DNA of 64,000 bases from Winogradskyella sediminis (GCF_003387355.1 NZ_QUNH01000001.1:1064023-1128022), one strand, 5' to 3'. Positions 8,551 through 18,508 are shown, counted from the first letter of the stretch. Translations and numbers: made by a program. The notes: a model not told the origin generated them from the sequence alone.

Positions 8551-9435
8551 ATGATAGTTAACCCTCAGCTATTTAATTATAGATTAATTATTAGTTCTTT
8601 ATTAGTCGTTTTAACTGTTTTAGGAGTTTATAGCTTTGATAAGTATAAATCCATTGAATCTTACGAAGAATTCTTAGAACAAGAAAAAGTTTTGATAGAA
8701 ACAGAGCTATCGGAATTATTACTAAGTTATGATGATCTGAACGAAGACTATAATTATTTGACTTCTCAGCTTCAAGATGCAAAGTTAGAAGCTAGCAATG
8801 CATTAGATTCATTAAAATTATTAAAAGGTGATTTGTCAATTGTCACTAAATATAAGGAGCAATTAGTTATTTTAAAATCTAAGAACACGGTTCTGCTCAA
8901 TGCTATGGATTCGCTTAATTCTGCTAATGTGCAATTAAAAACAGAAAAGCAGTTAGCATTAAATACAATACAAAATAACAGCAAAACGATTAGTGGTTTA
9001 GAAGAAGCTAATGACTCGCTATATGAAACAATTGAGCTTGCCTCATCCATTAGAGGAAGTAATATTAATGTAGAATCTTATAAATTAAAGTCTGGTAAAA
9101 AACGATTGACTAATAAAGCAAAACGTGTCAATGCTATTGATGTTTGTATAACTTTAAACGAAAACCCTTTAGCTAATAAAGGTAAGAAGGATATTTACAT
9201 ACAAATTGTTAGTCCACAAGGAAATGTTGTCGCAGATAAAGGCGAATTATTTTACGGAGATACGTCTTTAAATTACAGTCATAAAGAAACGGTTAATTAC
9301 AATCAAGATAATTTAGAAATATGTACCGCTATAGTTGCTGGTAATGAGGATCAGCCGTTTTCAAAAGGCTACTATTTTATCAATGTTTTTCATGAAAATA
9401 TGAAGCTAGCTAGTACCAGTCTAAACTTAAAATAA
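8551..9435 (+). CDS. Membrane-anchored coiled-coil protein of unknown function
   Basis: I do not recognise a named domain. One transmembrane segment (about residues 10-27, LIISSLLVVLTVLGVYSF) is followed by a coiled coil (about 30-165, heptads rich in Leu/Glu/Asn) and a beta-rich C-terminal domain (about 180-294, containing DVCITLNENPLANKGKKDIY). The layout suggests an inner-membrane protein with a periplasmic C-terminal domain. Divergent from comF; TAATTTCG at 8521-8528 is a near -7 box. Flavobacterial homologues are, from memory, often mislabelled as ParA-like, but no ATPase motif is present. Confidence 0.75.
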   Translation: MIVNPQLFNYRLIISSLLVVLTVLGVYSFDKYKSIESYEEFLEQEKVLIETELSELLLSYDDLNEDYNYLTSQLQDAKLEASNALDSLKLLKGDLSIVTKYKEQLVILKSKNTVLLNAMDSLNSANVQLKTEKQLALNTIQNNSKTISGLEEANDSLYETIELASSIRGSNINVESYKLKSGKKRLTNKAKRVNAIDVCITLNENPLANKGKKDIYIQIVSPQGNVVADKGELFYGDTSLNYSHKETVNYNQDNLEICTAIVAGNEDQPFSKGYYFINVFHENMKLASTSLNLK

Positions 9436-9465
9436 GCTACACGTATAATTATCGATATAATTTTT

Positions 9466-9500
9466 AAAAAACCGTTCTGTTAATCAGAGCGGTTTTCTAT
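9466..9500 (+). terminator. Terminator upstream of glyS
   Basis: AAAACCGTTCTG and CAGAGCGGTTTT form a stem with a TTAAT loop. Its 3' flank runs directly into the -7 box of the glycyl-tRNA synthetase gene. Confidence 0.65.
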
Positions 9501-9505
9501 TTTTG
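9498..9505 (+). promoter_or_regulatory. -7 promoter box of glyS
   Basis: TATTTTTG matches TAnnTTTG exactly and ends 7 bases before the ATG at 9513, implying a leaderless or almost leaderless mRNA. Confidence 0.55.
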
Positions 9506-9512
9506 CAGTATT

Positions 9513-11054
9513 ATGGCAAACGAAGATCAATTTAAAAAAGTAATCTCTCACGCAAAGGAGTATGGTTACGTATTTCAGAGTAGTGAAATCTACGACGGAC
9601 TAAGCGCAGTGTACGATTATGCTCAAAACGGAGTAGAATTAAAGAAAAATATTAGAGACTATTGGTGGAAAGCCATGGTACAAATGCACGATAATATTGT
9701 GGGTATTGATGCTGCAATATTTATGCATCCTACCACGTGGAAGGCTTCTGGACATGTTGATGCATTCAGTGATCCGTTAATTGATAACAAGGATTCAAAA
9801 AAGCGTTATAGAGCCGATGTTTTAGTAGAGGATTATTGTGCTAAAATTGAAGCAAAAATTGAAAAGGAAGTTAAAAAAGCCGAGAAACGCTTTGGAGATG
9901 CTTTTAATAAAGAAGAATTTATTTCTACTAACGGACGAGTTGTTGGTTATCAAGAAAAAATCGACTCTATTTTAAAACGTTTAGGGCAATCTCTGGAAAA
10001 AGAAGATTTAGCCGATGTAAAAGCATTAATTGAAGAATTGGAAATTGCTTGTCCTGTTTCAGGAAGTCGCAATTGGACGGACGTTAAGCAATTCAACTTA
10101 ATGTTTGGAACTAAACTTGGTGCTTCTGCAGAATCTGCAATGGATTTGTATTTAAGACCAGAAACGGCTCAAGGTATTTTTGTGAATTTCTTAAACGTTC
10201 AGAAAACAGGACGTATGAAGATTCCTTTCGGAATTGCACAAACCGGAAAAGCATTTAGAAACGAGATTGTGGCGAGACAATTTATTTTTAGAATGCGAGA
10301 GTTTGAACAAATGGAAATGCAATTTTTTATAAAACCAGGCACACAAAAAGAATGGTTTGACTATTGGAAGGACGCACGTTTAAAATGGCATAAATCACTT
10401 GGTTTAGGTGAAGATAATTACCGCTTCCACGATCACGAAAAATTAGCACATTACGCTGATGCTGCTACTGATATCGAATTTAAGTTCCCATTCGGGTTTA
10501 AAGAATTAGAGGGAATTCACTCGCGTACAGATTTCGATTTAAAACAACACGAAGAGTTTTCAGGAAAGAAACTTCAGTATTTTGATCATGAAGATAACGC
10601 AAGTTACACACCTTACGTATTAGAAACGTCTATAGGTTTAGACCGTATGTTCTTAGCCGTCTTCTCAAATGCTTTAGTTGAGGAAGAATTAGAAAACAAT
10701 ACCACAAGAACGGTTTTAAAATTACCAGCAGTTTTAGCACCAACAAAAGCAGCTATTTTACCATTGGTTAAAAAAGATGGTTTACCAGAAGTAGCAAAAC
10801 AGATTGTTGACGATTTAAAATGGGATTTTAACGTGACTTACGATGAAAAAGATGCTGTTGGAAGACGTTATAGAAGACAAGATGCTAACGGGACGCCATT
10901 TTGTATCACTGTAGATCATGATACTTTAGAAGATAACTCAGTAACGATTCGTCATAGAGATACGATGGAGCAAAAACGCGTAAAGATTGAAGATTTAAAG
11001 GATATCATTAAAGCTGAGGTTGATGTAAAGCATTGGCTAATGAAAATGAACTAA
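9513..11054 (+). CDS. glyS: Glycyl-tRNA synthetase, class II dimeric type
   Basis: Charges tRNA-Gly; cytosolic. It is the single-chain alpha2 enzyme type, not the alpha2beta2 GlyQ/GlyS form. Class II motifs are visible: motif 1 region LRPETAQGIFVNF, motif 2 FRNEIVARQFIFRMREFEQMEM (first 20 residues region, about 247-268) and motif 3 YVLETSIGLDRMFLAVF (about 372-388), then an anticodon-binding domain. 513 residues, full length. It has its own promoter and is closed by a strong hairpin at 11078, so it is probably monocistronic. Confidence 0.96.
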   Translation: MANEDQFKKVISHAKEYGYVFQSSEIYDGLSAVYDYAQNGVELKKNIRDYWWKAMVQMHDNIVGIDAAIFMHPTTWKASGHVDAFSDPLIDNKDSKKRYRADVLVEDYCAKIEAKIEKEVKKAEKRFGDAFNKEEFISTNGRVVGYQEKIDSILKRLGQSLEKEDLADVKALIEELEIACPVSGSRNWTDVKQFNLMFGTKLGASAESAMDLYLRPETAQGIFVNFLNVQKTGRMKIPFGIAQTGKAFRNEIVARQFIFRMREFEQMEMQFFIKPGTQKEWFDYWKDARLKWHKSLGLGEDNYRFHDHEKLAHYADAATDIEFKFPFGFKELEGIHSRTDFDLKQHEEFSGKKLQYFDHEDNASYTPYVLETSIGLDRMFLAVFSNALVEEELENNTTRTVLKLPAVLAPTKAAILPLVKKDGLPEVAKQIVDDLKWDFNVTYDEKDAVGRRYRRQDANGTPFCITVDHDTLEDNSVTIRHRDTMEQKRVKIEDLKDIIKAEVDVKHWLMKMN

Positions 11055-11077
11055 ATTTCATTTTACACCTTTAAATA

Positions 11078-11111
11078 AAAAACGCCCAAACTTTATAAGT
11101 TGGGCGTTTTT
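11078..11111. terminator. Bidirectional terminator between glyS and a convergent gene
   Basis: AAAAACGCCCAAACTT pairs with AAGTTGGGCGTTTTT; A and T runs flank both sides, so it can stop transcription from glyS and from the minus-strand gene. Confidence 0.85.
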
Positions 11112-11132
11112 GGTTAGTTATAATTTTAACTA

Positions 11133-11681
11133 TTAAAATCGATAACCTAGATTGAATCCAAATTTTCCAACTATGGTAGTATCATAATCATTTTGAAATA
11201 GATTTCTACCGATGCCACCAGTGAGTTCAAATACAAATCCATTTTTAGAAACCCATTTACCACCAAGACCAAAACCAAGTGCAAAGTCGGTGACACTTTC
11301 TTCTTCATAAGTATAGAAGCCTCCTGAGTCTTGAACTCCATATTCCCGGTCTATAGAATTGAGCATCGCAAAGCCTTCAACAAAAAATCCGGCTGCGTAT
11401 TTTTTTCCAAAGAAAATTCTATAATAAGGAGAAATGTAATAGTTAATATTGGCGTCTAAATTTTCATTGTCATAAGGTGTAAAAAAAGAAACACCTAGGG
11501 AAGATTCTTCATTAAGGTTTCTTTCATAACTCGCTTCAAATGCACCAGCAAGTAACATAACAGCATTAAGTTTAACTTCATTTTGTTTTTTATACAATGC
11601 AGCAATACTGTCGTTTTGCTGTTGGGCACTGAGGTTCAAAATGGAGCATAAGAGAAATAAGGCAAAAAGGAAAGATTTCAT
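11133..11681 (-). CDS. Small outer-membrane beta-barrel protein (DUF3575-like)
   Basis: Exported protein with a signal peptide (residues 1-19, ending NLSAQ). The mature part (about 160 residues) has alternating hydrophobic strands (VKLNAVMLLAGAFEASYERNL, one residue over the barrel start; YYISPYYRIFFG; AGFFVEGFAML) and ends in FGFNLGYRF, an aromatic-terminated final strand typical of outer-membrane barrels. DUF3575 membership is a guess from the first strand. A -7 box (TATATTTG on the minus strand) lies at 11726-11733. Confidence 0.7.
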   Translation of the reverse strand: MKSFLFALFLLCSILNLSAQQQNDSIAALYKKQNEVKLNAVMLLAGAFEASYERNLNEESSLGVSFFTPYDNENLDANINYYISPYYRIFFGKKYAAGFFVEGFAMLNSIDREYGVQDSGGFYTYEEESVTDFALGFGLGGKWVSKNGFVFELTGGIGRNLFQNDYDTTIVGKFGFNLGYRF

Positions 11682-11725
11682 AGGTTGATTTTAATGCATT
11701 GTTGATCTTCTATTATTGAAGATAC

Positions 11726-11733
11726 CAAATATA
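11726..11733 (-). promoter_or_regulatory. -7 box of the beta-barrel gene
   Basis: Minus-strand TATATTTG, an exact TAnnTTTG match, 44 bases upstream of the start codon. Confidence 0.5.
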
Positions 11734-11765
11734 TGAAAAGGTTGCGTTTAGAAAACAATTAAAAT

Positions 11766-12809
11766 TTAATTGCAATTACAAATATTCTTTGCCAAAAAAG
11801 CCGCATCTTTTTTTATACCTCCCAATGTGGCAGAACCTCGTGTGTGAAGCCATGGTAAACCGATAAAATAGAGTCCTTTTGTGGTACTGACTCCCCTGTG
11901 GTGTTTGGGATAGCCATCTTCGGCAAGTTCTATATTTGTAATCCAATTAAAATTGGGTTTATAGCCTGTTGCCCAAACAATATTTTTAATATTGGTAAGT
12001 TTTTGAGTTGAGGTTTGGATATGGTGATCTTCTGCACTCACGGTACGTCCTACAACTTCAACATTATCACGATTTATTATGCTTTTTACATCAGTACCAA
12101 TAATGGGTTGTTTAGAGTGGCTAATCTTTTTACCAATCCAAGAATTCTTACTAAAGCTTAAGAATCCGGTGATGGTAAACCACCACCATAATGTTTTTCC
12201 TAAAATCTCTTGTGGTAAAGTTCTAATATCCGTACTTCCAGAAAAATAAGTGGTTTCTGTGGTGTTTTGAGATATTTCATTTAAAATTTGAAACCCACTA
12301 TCACCACCACCAACAACGAGAGTTGGCCCTTTTTGCAACTGATTTGGGGTTTTATAATAGTTGCTATGAACTTGATAAATCGTATCAGATATGTTTTTGT
12401 GGCATTCTGGTGTATACGGAATATGAAACGGTCCTGTAGCAACAATGACTTGTCTACATTTTATGTCACCTTTATCGGTAGAAATAATAAAGTAATTTTC
12501 GGCTTTGTTGATGCGTTGAGCTAGCGTATTTAATTGAATTGGGAACTGAAATTTTTCCGCGTAGTGTTTAAAATACGATGCGACTTCAAACTTATTAGGG
12601 TAATGTCCTTTGGGAGCAGGAAAATCCATACCTGGTAAATGGTTAAACTCGGTTGGAGTAAATAACTTTAAAGAATCCCAACGGTTAAGCCAAGATGCTC
12701 CAATTTGGTCTTCCCGGTCAATAATTAAAAAATCTTTTTGTGCCTTTTTTAGAAAATAAGCCATAGACAAACCTGCTTGTGCAGCACCTATGATTATAAA
12801 GTCCTTCAT
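11766..12809 (-). CDS. FAD/NAD(P)-binding monooxygenase-like oxidoreductase (CzcO-like)
   Basis: Flavoprotein of the FMO/Baeyer-Villiger type, soluble. The start is placed at the ATG at 12809, giving MKDFIIIGAAQAGLS with the FAD dinucleotide fold at the very N-terminus; in-frame ATGs at 12836 and 12863 would add 9 or 18 residues. A second Rossmann motif (VVGGGDSG, about residue 150) binds NAD(P)H, and ATGYKPNFNW near the C-terminus is the ATG motif of the family. Some CzcO-like proteins accompany metal resistance, but no metal genes are near. Substrate unknown. It lies 72 bases after a large outer-membrane protein gene on the same strand. Confidence 0.82.
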   Translation of the reverse strand: MKDFIIIGAAQAGLSMAYFLKKAQKDFLIIDREDQIGASWLNRWDSLKLFTPTEFNHLPGMDFPAPKGHYPNKFEVASYFKHYAEKFQFPIQLNTLAQRINKAENYFIISTDKGDIKCRQVIVATGPFHIPYTPECHKNISDTIYQVHSNYYKTPNQLQKGPTLVVGGGDSGFQILNEISQNTTETTYFSGSTDIRTLPQEILGKTLWWWFTITGFLSFSKNSWIGKKISHSKQPIIGTDVKSIINRDNVEVVGRTVSAEDHHIQTSTQKLTNIKNIVWATGYKPNFNWITNIELAEDGYPKHHRGVSTTKGLYFIGLPWLHTRGSATLGGIKKDAAFLAKNICNCN

Positions 12810-12881
12810 TAATTTGTTTTGTTGGTATCGGGACATAATACCATTTTTGATGGTTTTATACAAGAATGTGTCAAGATAAAA

Positions 12882-15800
12882 CTAGAAATAAGCTTTTAGT
12901 TGAATGGTTCCGGTATGAATTGTTTTAGAAGTCTCAGATTTTCGGCCAAAATAATTCAAATTCAAATCTAAATATTTAGTCAGTTTCTTCTGCGCTAATA
13001 AACTCCATGTAAAGTTTTTTCCGGGTTGTAATCCTTCGAGTATTTGGTAGGCTACAGGCGAATTGGCATTGCCTTCAAATTCGTTTTGAAAGAAATTGAA
13101 CTCTCCTGTTAATGCAATTTTTTGTGCATTATTGTATGTAAAAGACAGCCCATAATTGTTTTGAGCCAAGGTCTCTAAACTACCCGTTGTATTTTCTTTT
13201 GAAGTATACTGGTAAAAGACATCGAACTGTGCATTTTCATTAAACAAATAACTCAATTTTGGTTTAAATTGATATTCATCAATAGTGTAATTACGGTTGG
13301 TGAAATTTTGACTTTTACTTTCTTCTTTACCTAAATTGGCTAGCGTATTTACCAACCAACTGGTATTAAATTTATGATTAAAATTTAACTGATGACTATT
13401 GGTTTTATTTTGCTGTAAACCTGTTGATAATAAATTGCGGCTTTTATTGGTTAAGAAGGTGTACGAGGTTGTAAAATGTTGTTGACCTCTATTGAAAAAT
13501 AGCACGTTTCTAATACTGTAATTTAAGGATACAAAATCTTCAATGTCTAAATCGTCTTTTAAAGCTTCAAAAGGATTAATATTAAATGAGTTGTTGTCTT
13601 TAAATTTTTTACTGTCAACAATAAAAGAGGCTTGGTCATAAAAATGGGACCAAAACTGTTTCCATTTATTTTCGGAAACAGACCATGTTTTTGGATTTAT
13701 AGTGACCGTTTGCCCAAACCGATTTTGGTGTGTTTGCACAAATACCTGATTAGGTAAGAGTACTCGGATATAACTTCCTTGGTCTGCAAATTGAGCTATT
13801 TCAAATTCATTTAATTCTTGAATACCATTCTCGTTATAATCAATCCAGGTATAAGCTCCTTGTCCGGCTTCTACTTCTACATAGGTGAAATCTTGTTGTG
13901 CCAAGCTGCCAGAATTGGTTTCAAAACTAGTATTCCATAAAATAAGATTGTTGAATAATTTTTGATTAAAATTTAAACGGCTATTTAAACTTTGTTCGTT
14001 TGAGATGTTTGGATCTTCCGATTTTAAATCTCGGTAATTCACAAATAATTGAAGTGTAGTATTCTTGTTTTGAATTAATCGCGATTTCAGGTAATAAGTA
14101 TCAGAACTGTTAACGCGTTGTAGTGTGTTATTACGCAAACTGTCGTTAAATCGTTTAATAAAACCAACCTCCGCATAAACTTTGGTGCTGTCACCAATTC
14201 CAATAAATGCCTCGTATTCTTTAAATTTTTGACTTAAAGGTGTTAGTGAATCCGTGGTAATAACGCGTTGTTCGTTTTCTTCTGCCGCTAACTTTATACC
14301 AGTCCATTTATTGTTTTTGCTATATACTACACGATTAAATGTCCTTAAAAAAGTAGAGCGATCTATGGTGCTTTCATTGTGTAAAAGACTAGAGTTAGAA
14401 AAGATATTGAAATCGCCTAAATGTAAGCTTGCGGTAATGTTATGTCGGTTTCCGGTAAAGTTTTCCGAATAATTTAAATGTTCAAAATTATAAGTAGCTA
14501 CACCTTTTTTAGAATGTGCTAGGCGTAATCCAGTTGTAAACAGCAACTGATTGCCATAATTGGTAGTGCTATTAACAGCTTCTTCGGTACTATCTAGATT
14601 CCAATCTCTGTTAAATTCAGCTCTATATAAACGTTGAATGGTTTCAAAGTCTTTTTGAATGAAATCGGCATCAACCAAGGCTGATAAATTCCAAAGACTA
14701 TCTGATTGAACGATGTTTTGTTTTAATGTGAATTTTCCGGCAAAACCATCGTTATTAGCGTTGTCTATATCCGAGAATAAATTATCATCCTTTTTACTTC
14801 CTGCCAATTCAAAAAAGACATTGGTATTTTTAGAAGGCGTATATTGGCCATTAACAATAGCAATTTGTAAGCGTTCTGGTGCTACTAACTGTACAACCGG
14901 ATCATAGTTTCCTTGTGGTACACCAGCTATTGGTGCAATATATTCGTAAATATTATTTATGGCATTTGAGTTGCTGAGTATGTAATTCCCTTGGTTATCT
15001 CCAACTAAAGAAAAACTAACGCTGTATAAATCATCGTCTGGATTATTAGAAAACACAAATACTTCCTCCGACCCAATGAATTCCTTTTTGTATAAAATTC
15101 GATTTTCAGAATAGGTGGTAGGAGTTGAGGAAGGAGCAACCATCAAGTCTTGGTTATCACCTGCATCTGCTAAAATTTGTGTTTGTTCTGTAGATAGATT
15201 TTGTTGTAGAGGTTGATTTTTGGCATCGCTTTCTGAATAGATTGATACATTTAATTTTAAAGTTTCAGTTTCAAAATTAGCACCACCAAATACTGTAAAA
15301 CGTGAATAATTGCGTTCACTAAATTGATAATCTACTGTAATTCGCATTTCGGAAGTAATAGGGAACGTAGAGTTAAAAATAATTTCACCAGCATTATAAT
15401 CTATAATGTAATCGTTGTTTTCTCCACGTTCTAAAGGCACTCCGTTAACGTATACTGTCTCGCTACCGGACACGACTAAAACGTACAATTCATTATTAGA
15501 GCCACGTAATTTATATGGCCCTTGGTTCCCTTCTTGCGCTGTAAATTGTGTAGTGGTAAATTGCCCACGGACCAAAGCTCCTGAGGCATACACAGATGTT
15601 TTCTCGCTTAAATTGGCATTCACCATTAATCCTTGTACGCGCTTAGAAAAATTAGCGAAATAACTTTTAGTGTTTTCTAAATCGATGTCTCCAGCGCGTA
15701 TATTCCAATCGTCGCTAAATAATTCTATAAACACTTGGTCAAATTCATCTAAGCGTTGCGAATAACCACTTTCTTGTAGTGGAATATTGGCATCTTGTAT

Positions 15801-16325
15801 AGAAGCTCTTAAGGATACTTTGTTGCTTAGTTTGCCGGAAATTTGTAAATCGAGTTCACTATTTAATACAGAATTCTGATTATTTCCTATAGTCACACCT
15901 CTCGATATGCTTCCGGAAGTCGTTAAACCGTCAAATGGTGTAAACGCATTTTTAGATGTGGTGTTTTGAATTTGGTATAATTGCTGAAATTCAGAAGAAC
16001 GTTCTATAATGATACTATCATCTAACTGCTTGTAAACTTTGGTTAGAAAATTAGGATATCGTAGGTATGAAATTTCAACGCTATCTATTGCTATAGGTGT
16101 TTTAAATTGTAAAAGAGCGTTAGTGAAATCAATGGAGTATAAAGTAGAATCTATAGTTTTGTTGTCTATGGTTTTTAGACTAAATTGAGATGGATTAATA
16201 CTCACAGAATCAATTTTTATAGAATCTGAAACGGCTAATTTCTTTATCACATAATTACCATTCTGCTCTTGAGAAAAGCCCCAAAAAGCACTTAGAATTA
16301 GTAAAACGGAAATCGCATTTCTCAT
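12882..16325 (-). CDS. Large outer-membrane beta-barrel protein, function unknown
   Basis: 1147 residues with a signal peptide (ending FWGFSQ at 19). An N-terminal beta domain (about 20-120) is followed by long runs of amphipathic strands alternating with Asn/Ser/Asp-rich turns. Around residues 284-325 a block ETVYVNGVPLERGENNDYII leads into DYNAGEIIFN, a small beta domain also seen in other Bacteroidota surface proteins. The final strand ends in Tyr-Phe (LKAYF), as in BAM-folded barrels. No TonB plug domain is visible, so it is not a standard TonB receptor. Divergent from exonuclease III. Conserved Bacteroidota protein of unknown role; barrel topology is inferred. Confidence 0.72.
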   Translation of the reverse strand: MRNAISVLLILSAFWGFSQEQNGNYVIKKLAVSDSIKIDSVSINPSQFSLKTIDNKTIDSTLYSIDFTNALLQFKTPIAIDSVEISYLRYPNFLTKVYKQLDDSIIIERSSEFQQLYQIQNTTSKNAFTPFDGLTTSGSISRGVTIGNNQNSVLNSELDLQISGKLSNKVSLRASIQDANIPLQESGYSQRLDEFDQVFIELFSDDWNIRAGDIDLENTKSYFANFSKRVQGLMVNANLSEKTSVYASGALVRGQFTTTQFTAQEGNQGPYKLRGSNNELYVLVVSGSETVYVNGVPLERGENNDYIIDYNAGEIIFNSTFPITSEMRITVDYQFSERNYSRFTVFGGANFETETLKLNVSIYSESDAKNQPLQQNLSTEQTQILADAGDNQDLMVAPSSTPTTYSENRILYKKEFIGSEEVFVFSNNPDDDLYSVSFSLVGDNQGNYILSNSNAINNIYEYIAPIAGVPQGNYDPVVQLVAPERLQIAIVNGQYTPSKNTNVFFELAGSKKDDNLFSDIDNANNDGFAGKFTLKQNIVQSDSLWNLSALVDADFIQKDFETIQRLYRAEFNRDWNLDSTEEAVNSTTNYGNQLLFTTGLRLAHSKKGVATYNFEHLNYSENFTGNRHNITASLHLGDFNIFSNSSLLHNESTIDRSTFLRTFNRVVYSKNNKWTGIKLAAEENEQRVITTDSLTPLSQKFKEYEAFIGIGDSTKVYAEVGFIKRFNDSLRNNTLQRVNSSDTYYLKSRLIQNKNTTLQLFVNYRDLKSEDPNISNEQSLNSRLNFNQKLFNNLILWNTSFETNSGSLAQQDFTYVEVEAGQGAYTWIDYNENGIQELNEFEIAQFADQGSYIRVLLPNQVFVQTHQNRFGQTVTINPKTWSVSENKWKQFWSHFYDQASFIVDSKKFKDNNSFNINPFEALKDDLDIEDFVSLNYSIRNVLFFNRGQQHFTTSYTFLTNKSRNLLSTGLQQNKTNSHQLNFNHKFNTSWLVNTLANLGKEESKSQNFTNRNYTIDEYQFKPKLSYLFNENAQFDVFYQYTSKENTTGSLETLAQNNYGLSFTYNNAQKIALTGEFNFFQNEFEGNANSPVAYQILEGLQPGKNFTWSLLAQKKLTKYLDLNLNYFGRKSETSKTIHTGTIQLKAYF

Positions 16326-16485
16326 GTAGAATAATAACTGTTTTAAGTCTAAAATATTTTATCGTTAAAACATGCTTAAAATAATGGTGTAAAAGTAGCG
16401 TATTATTTAATTTAGCGGTTAATCGAATGTATAACTAAAAAAAGAGATGCTATCCGAGAACCATCGGAGTCTATCTGGTATAAAT

Positions 16486-17247
16486 ATGAAAATAGTTTCT
16501 TACAACGTAAATGGTATTAGAGCGGCCGTAAATAAAGGTTTTGTTGAATGGTTAAAAGCAACAGATCCCGATGTTATTTGTTTGCAAGAAATTAAAGCCA
16601 TGGAAGAGCAACTCGATTTAAGTTTATTTACAGAAGCGGGTTACAATTTTAATTACTGGTTTAGTGCACAAAAAAAAGGCTATAGCGGAGTTGCAATTCT
16701 ATGCAAAAAAGAACCCAATCATATAGAATTTGGAACCGGAATAGAGTCTATGGATTTTGAAGGAAGAAATATTAGAGTAGACTATGATGAGGTTTCTATA
16801 ATGAGTATGTATTTGCCATCTGGTACCAATGATGCCAGATTATCCCATAAGTTTGAATACATGAATTTAATTCAGCAATATTTAACAGAGCTTCAATCTG
16901 ATAAACAAAATTTAGTGGTCTGTGGAGATTACAATATATGCCATGAAGAAATTGATATTCATAATCCAAAAATGAAAGGTGTATCTGGATTTTTACCAGA
17001 AGAACGCGAATGGCTAGGAAAATTTATTGAGAGTGGCTTTATTGATAGTTTTAGGTATTTACATCCTGAGCGTCAAGAATACTCATGGTGGAGTTACAGG
17101 GCAAATTCTAGAGCAAATAATAAAGGTTGGCGTTTAGATTATGCCATGGTTAGTACTCCATTACAAGAAAAAATAAAACGTAGCGTTATATTAACTGAAG
17201 CCGTGCATAGTGACCATTGTCCAATTATGCTCGAACTCGATTTGTAA
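16486..17247 (+). CDS. xth: Exodeoxyribonuclease III
   Basis: Mg-dependent AP endonuclease and 3'-5' exonuclease of base-excision repair. The start at 16486 gives MKIVSYNVNGIRAA, the canonical N-terminus; an ATG at 16447 would add 13 unrelated residues. EEP-fold motifs are present: LQEIKA (metal-binding Glu), CGDYNICHEEID, and the C-terminal SDHCPI (catalytic Asp-His). 253 residues, the normal length. The upstream divergent gene is the large barrel; the OmpA-type lipoprotein gene follows after 51 bases with no visible terminator. Confidence 0.95.
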   Translation: MKIVSYNVNGIRAAVNKGFVEWLKATDPDVICLQEIKAMEEQLDLSLFTEAGYNFNYWFSAQKKGYSGVAILCKKEPNHIEFGTGIESMDFEGRNIRVDYDEVSIMSMYLPSGTNDARLSHKFEYMNLIQQYLTELQSDKQNLVVCGDYNICHEEIDIHNPKMKGVSGFLPEEREWLGKFIESGFIDSFRYLHPERQEYSWWSYRANSRANNKGWRLDYAMVSTPLQEKIKRSVILTEAVHSDHCPIMLELDL

Positions 17248-17298
17248 TTTAAGTATAAAATAAAAATCAATAAATAAACATAAAATAGCCTCAAAATC

Positions 17299-18258
17299 AT
17301 GATTAAAAAATTGTCAATTTTAGTAGTAACATTTACACTAATGTCATCGTGTGTATCAAAAAAGATTTACACAGATCTTGAAGATAAATATGCCAATTTA
17401 AAACAAGAAAACCGTAGTTTATCTGATGAATTAGAGGCATTGTCTAGTGATAAAACAAAGCTTAGCAATGACCTAGACCAATTGCAAAGTTCTTATGATA
17501 AAGCTGTAGTAGAACGCAATAAGCTTCAGGCAGATTATGCTGCTGCAAAATCAAATTTAGAAACGTTAAAAGCTTCCTACAAAGCTTTAGAGGAAAATAG
17601 TTCGGCATCCATTGCAAAAAATGCACAGAAAAACAGGGAGCTTTTGGCACAATTAGAAGCTAAAGAACAGGCTTTATCAGTTGAAAACGAGCGTTTAAAA
17701 GCTTTAAAACAAGAGTTGGAAAGTCGATCGCAACGTGTAGCAGAATTAGAGAACGTAATTGCTTCAAAGGATGCTGCCATGAACAAATTAAAAGATGCAA
17801 TTTCTAAAGCCTTAACTAATTTTGAAGGCAAAGGGTTAACTGTAGAGCAACGTAACGGAAAAGTTTATATTTCTATGGAAAACAAATTGTTGTTTGAATC
17901 TGGAAGTTGGTATGTAGGCGCTCAAGGAAAACAAGCCGTAAGACAATTAGGTAGTGTGTTGGCAGAAAATCCAGAAATCTCGGTGTTAATTGAAGGGCAT
18001 ACAGATAATGTGCCTTATAAAGGTAACGCACAACTAAGTGGTAATTGGGATTTATCGGCAAAGCGTGCCACGGCTATTGTAAATATTCTTAGAGAAAATG
18101 ACGCTATTAATCCTGAGAATTTAACCGCTGCAGGTCGTGGAGAATTTGCGCCAATTGCTACCAATGATACAGCAGACGGAAGAGCTAAAAATAGACGTAT
18201 TGAAGTCATTTTAACACCGAAGTTAGATGAGATTTCTAAGCTATTAAACGAAATATAA
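17299..18258 (+). CDS. OmpA-family lipoprotein with coiled coil
   Basis: Envelope protein tying the outer membrane to peptidoglycan. The lipobox LMSSC places the lipidated Cys at residue 18. A coiled coil (about 25-175, e.g. LEDKYANLKQENRSLSDELE) precedes an OmpA C-terminal domain (about 190-310) with the peptidoglycan-binding pattern IEGHTDNVPYKG and NRRIEVILTPK. 319 residues. Homologues in Flavobacteriaceae are usually annotated as OmpA family proteins. Spacing suggests possible co-transcription with xth; a terminator follows at 18379. Confidence 0.88.
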   Translation: MIKKLSILVVTFTLMSSCVSKKIYTDLEDKYANLKQENRSLSDELEALSSDKTKLSNDLDQLQSSYDKAVVERNKLQADYAAAKSNLETLKASYKALEENSSASIAKNAQKNRELLAQLEAKEQALSVENERLKALKQELESRSQRVAELENVIASKDAAMNKLKDAISKALTNFEGKGLTVEQRNGKVYISMENKLLFESGSWYVGAQGKQAVRQLGSVLAENPEISVLIEGHTDNVPYKGNAQLSGNWDLSAKRATAIVNILRENDAINPENLTAAGRGEFAPIATNDTADGRAKNRRIEVILTPKLDEISKLLNEI

Positions 18259-18378
18259 ATTGGAACGTCATTAGATATGAAGCTTTGTTCCTCGATGTCA
18301 TAATTTGAGGAAGAGTAATGTTTTCATTTAATGGGAACTCCACACCCTTCATCGATGTGGTGACAAATTAAATTTTTT

Positions 18379-18416
18379 AGACCTCGCTGATTCTAAAAAC
18401 ATGTGAGGTCTTCTTA
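18379..18416 (+). terminator. Terminator after the OmpA-type lipoprotein gene
   Basis: AGACCTCGC and GTGAGGTCT form the stem, followed by TTCTT. It lies about 120 bases past the stop, after a stretch with no gene. Confidence 0.6.
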
Positions 18417-18508
18417 TATGTACACTTAGGTTAAGCATAGTCCAAACCTAATAATTTAGAAACTAAATATTGAACTAAAAACTGGTTCTCGTTTTAACAG
18501 TAAATACT

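Noticed and set aside
18449..18463. TTTAG-AAA-CTAAA dyad upstream of the aldo-keto reductase
   Set aside because: Similar bases to the blaI operators but inverted arm order and short; likely chance in AT-rich DNA.
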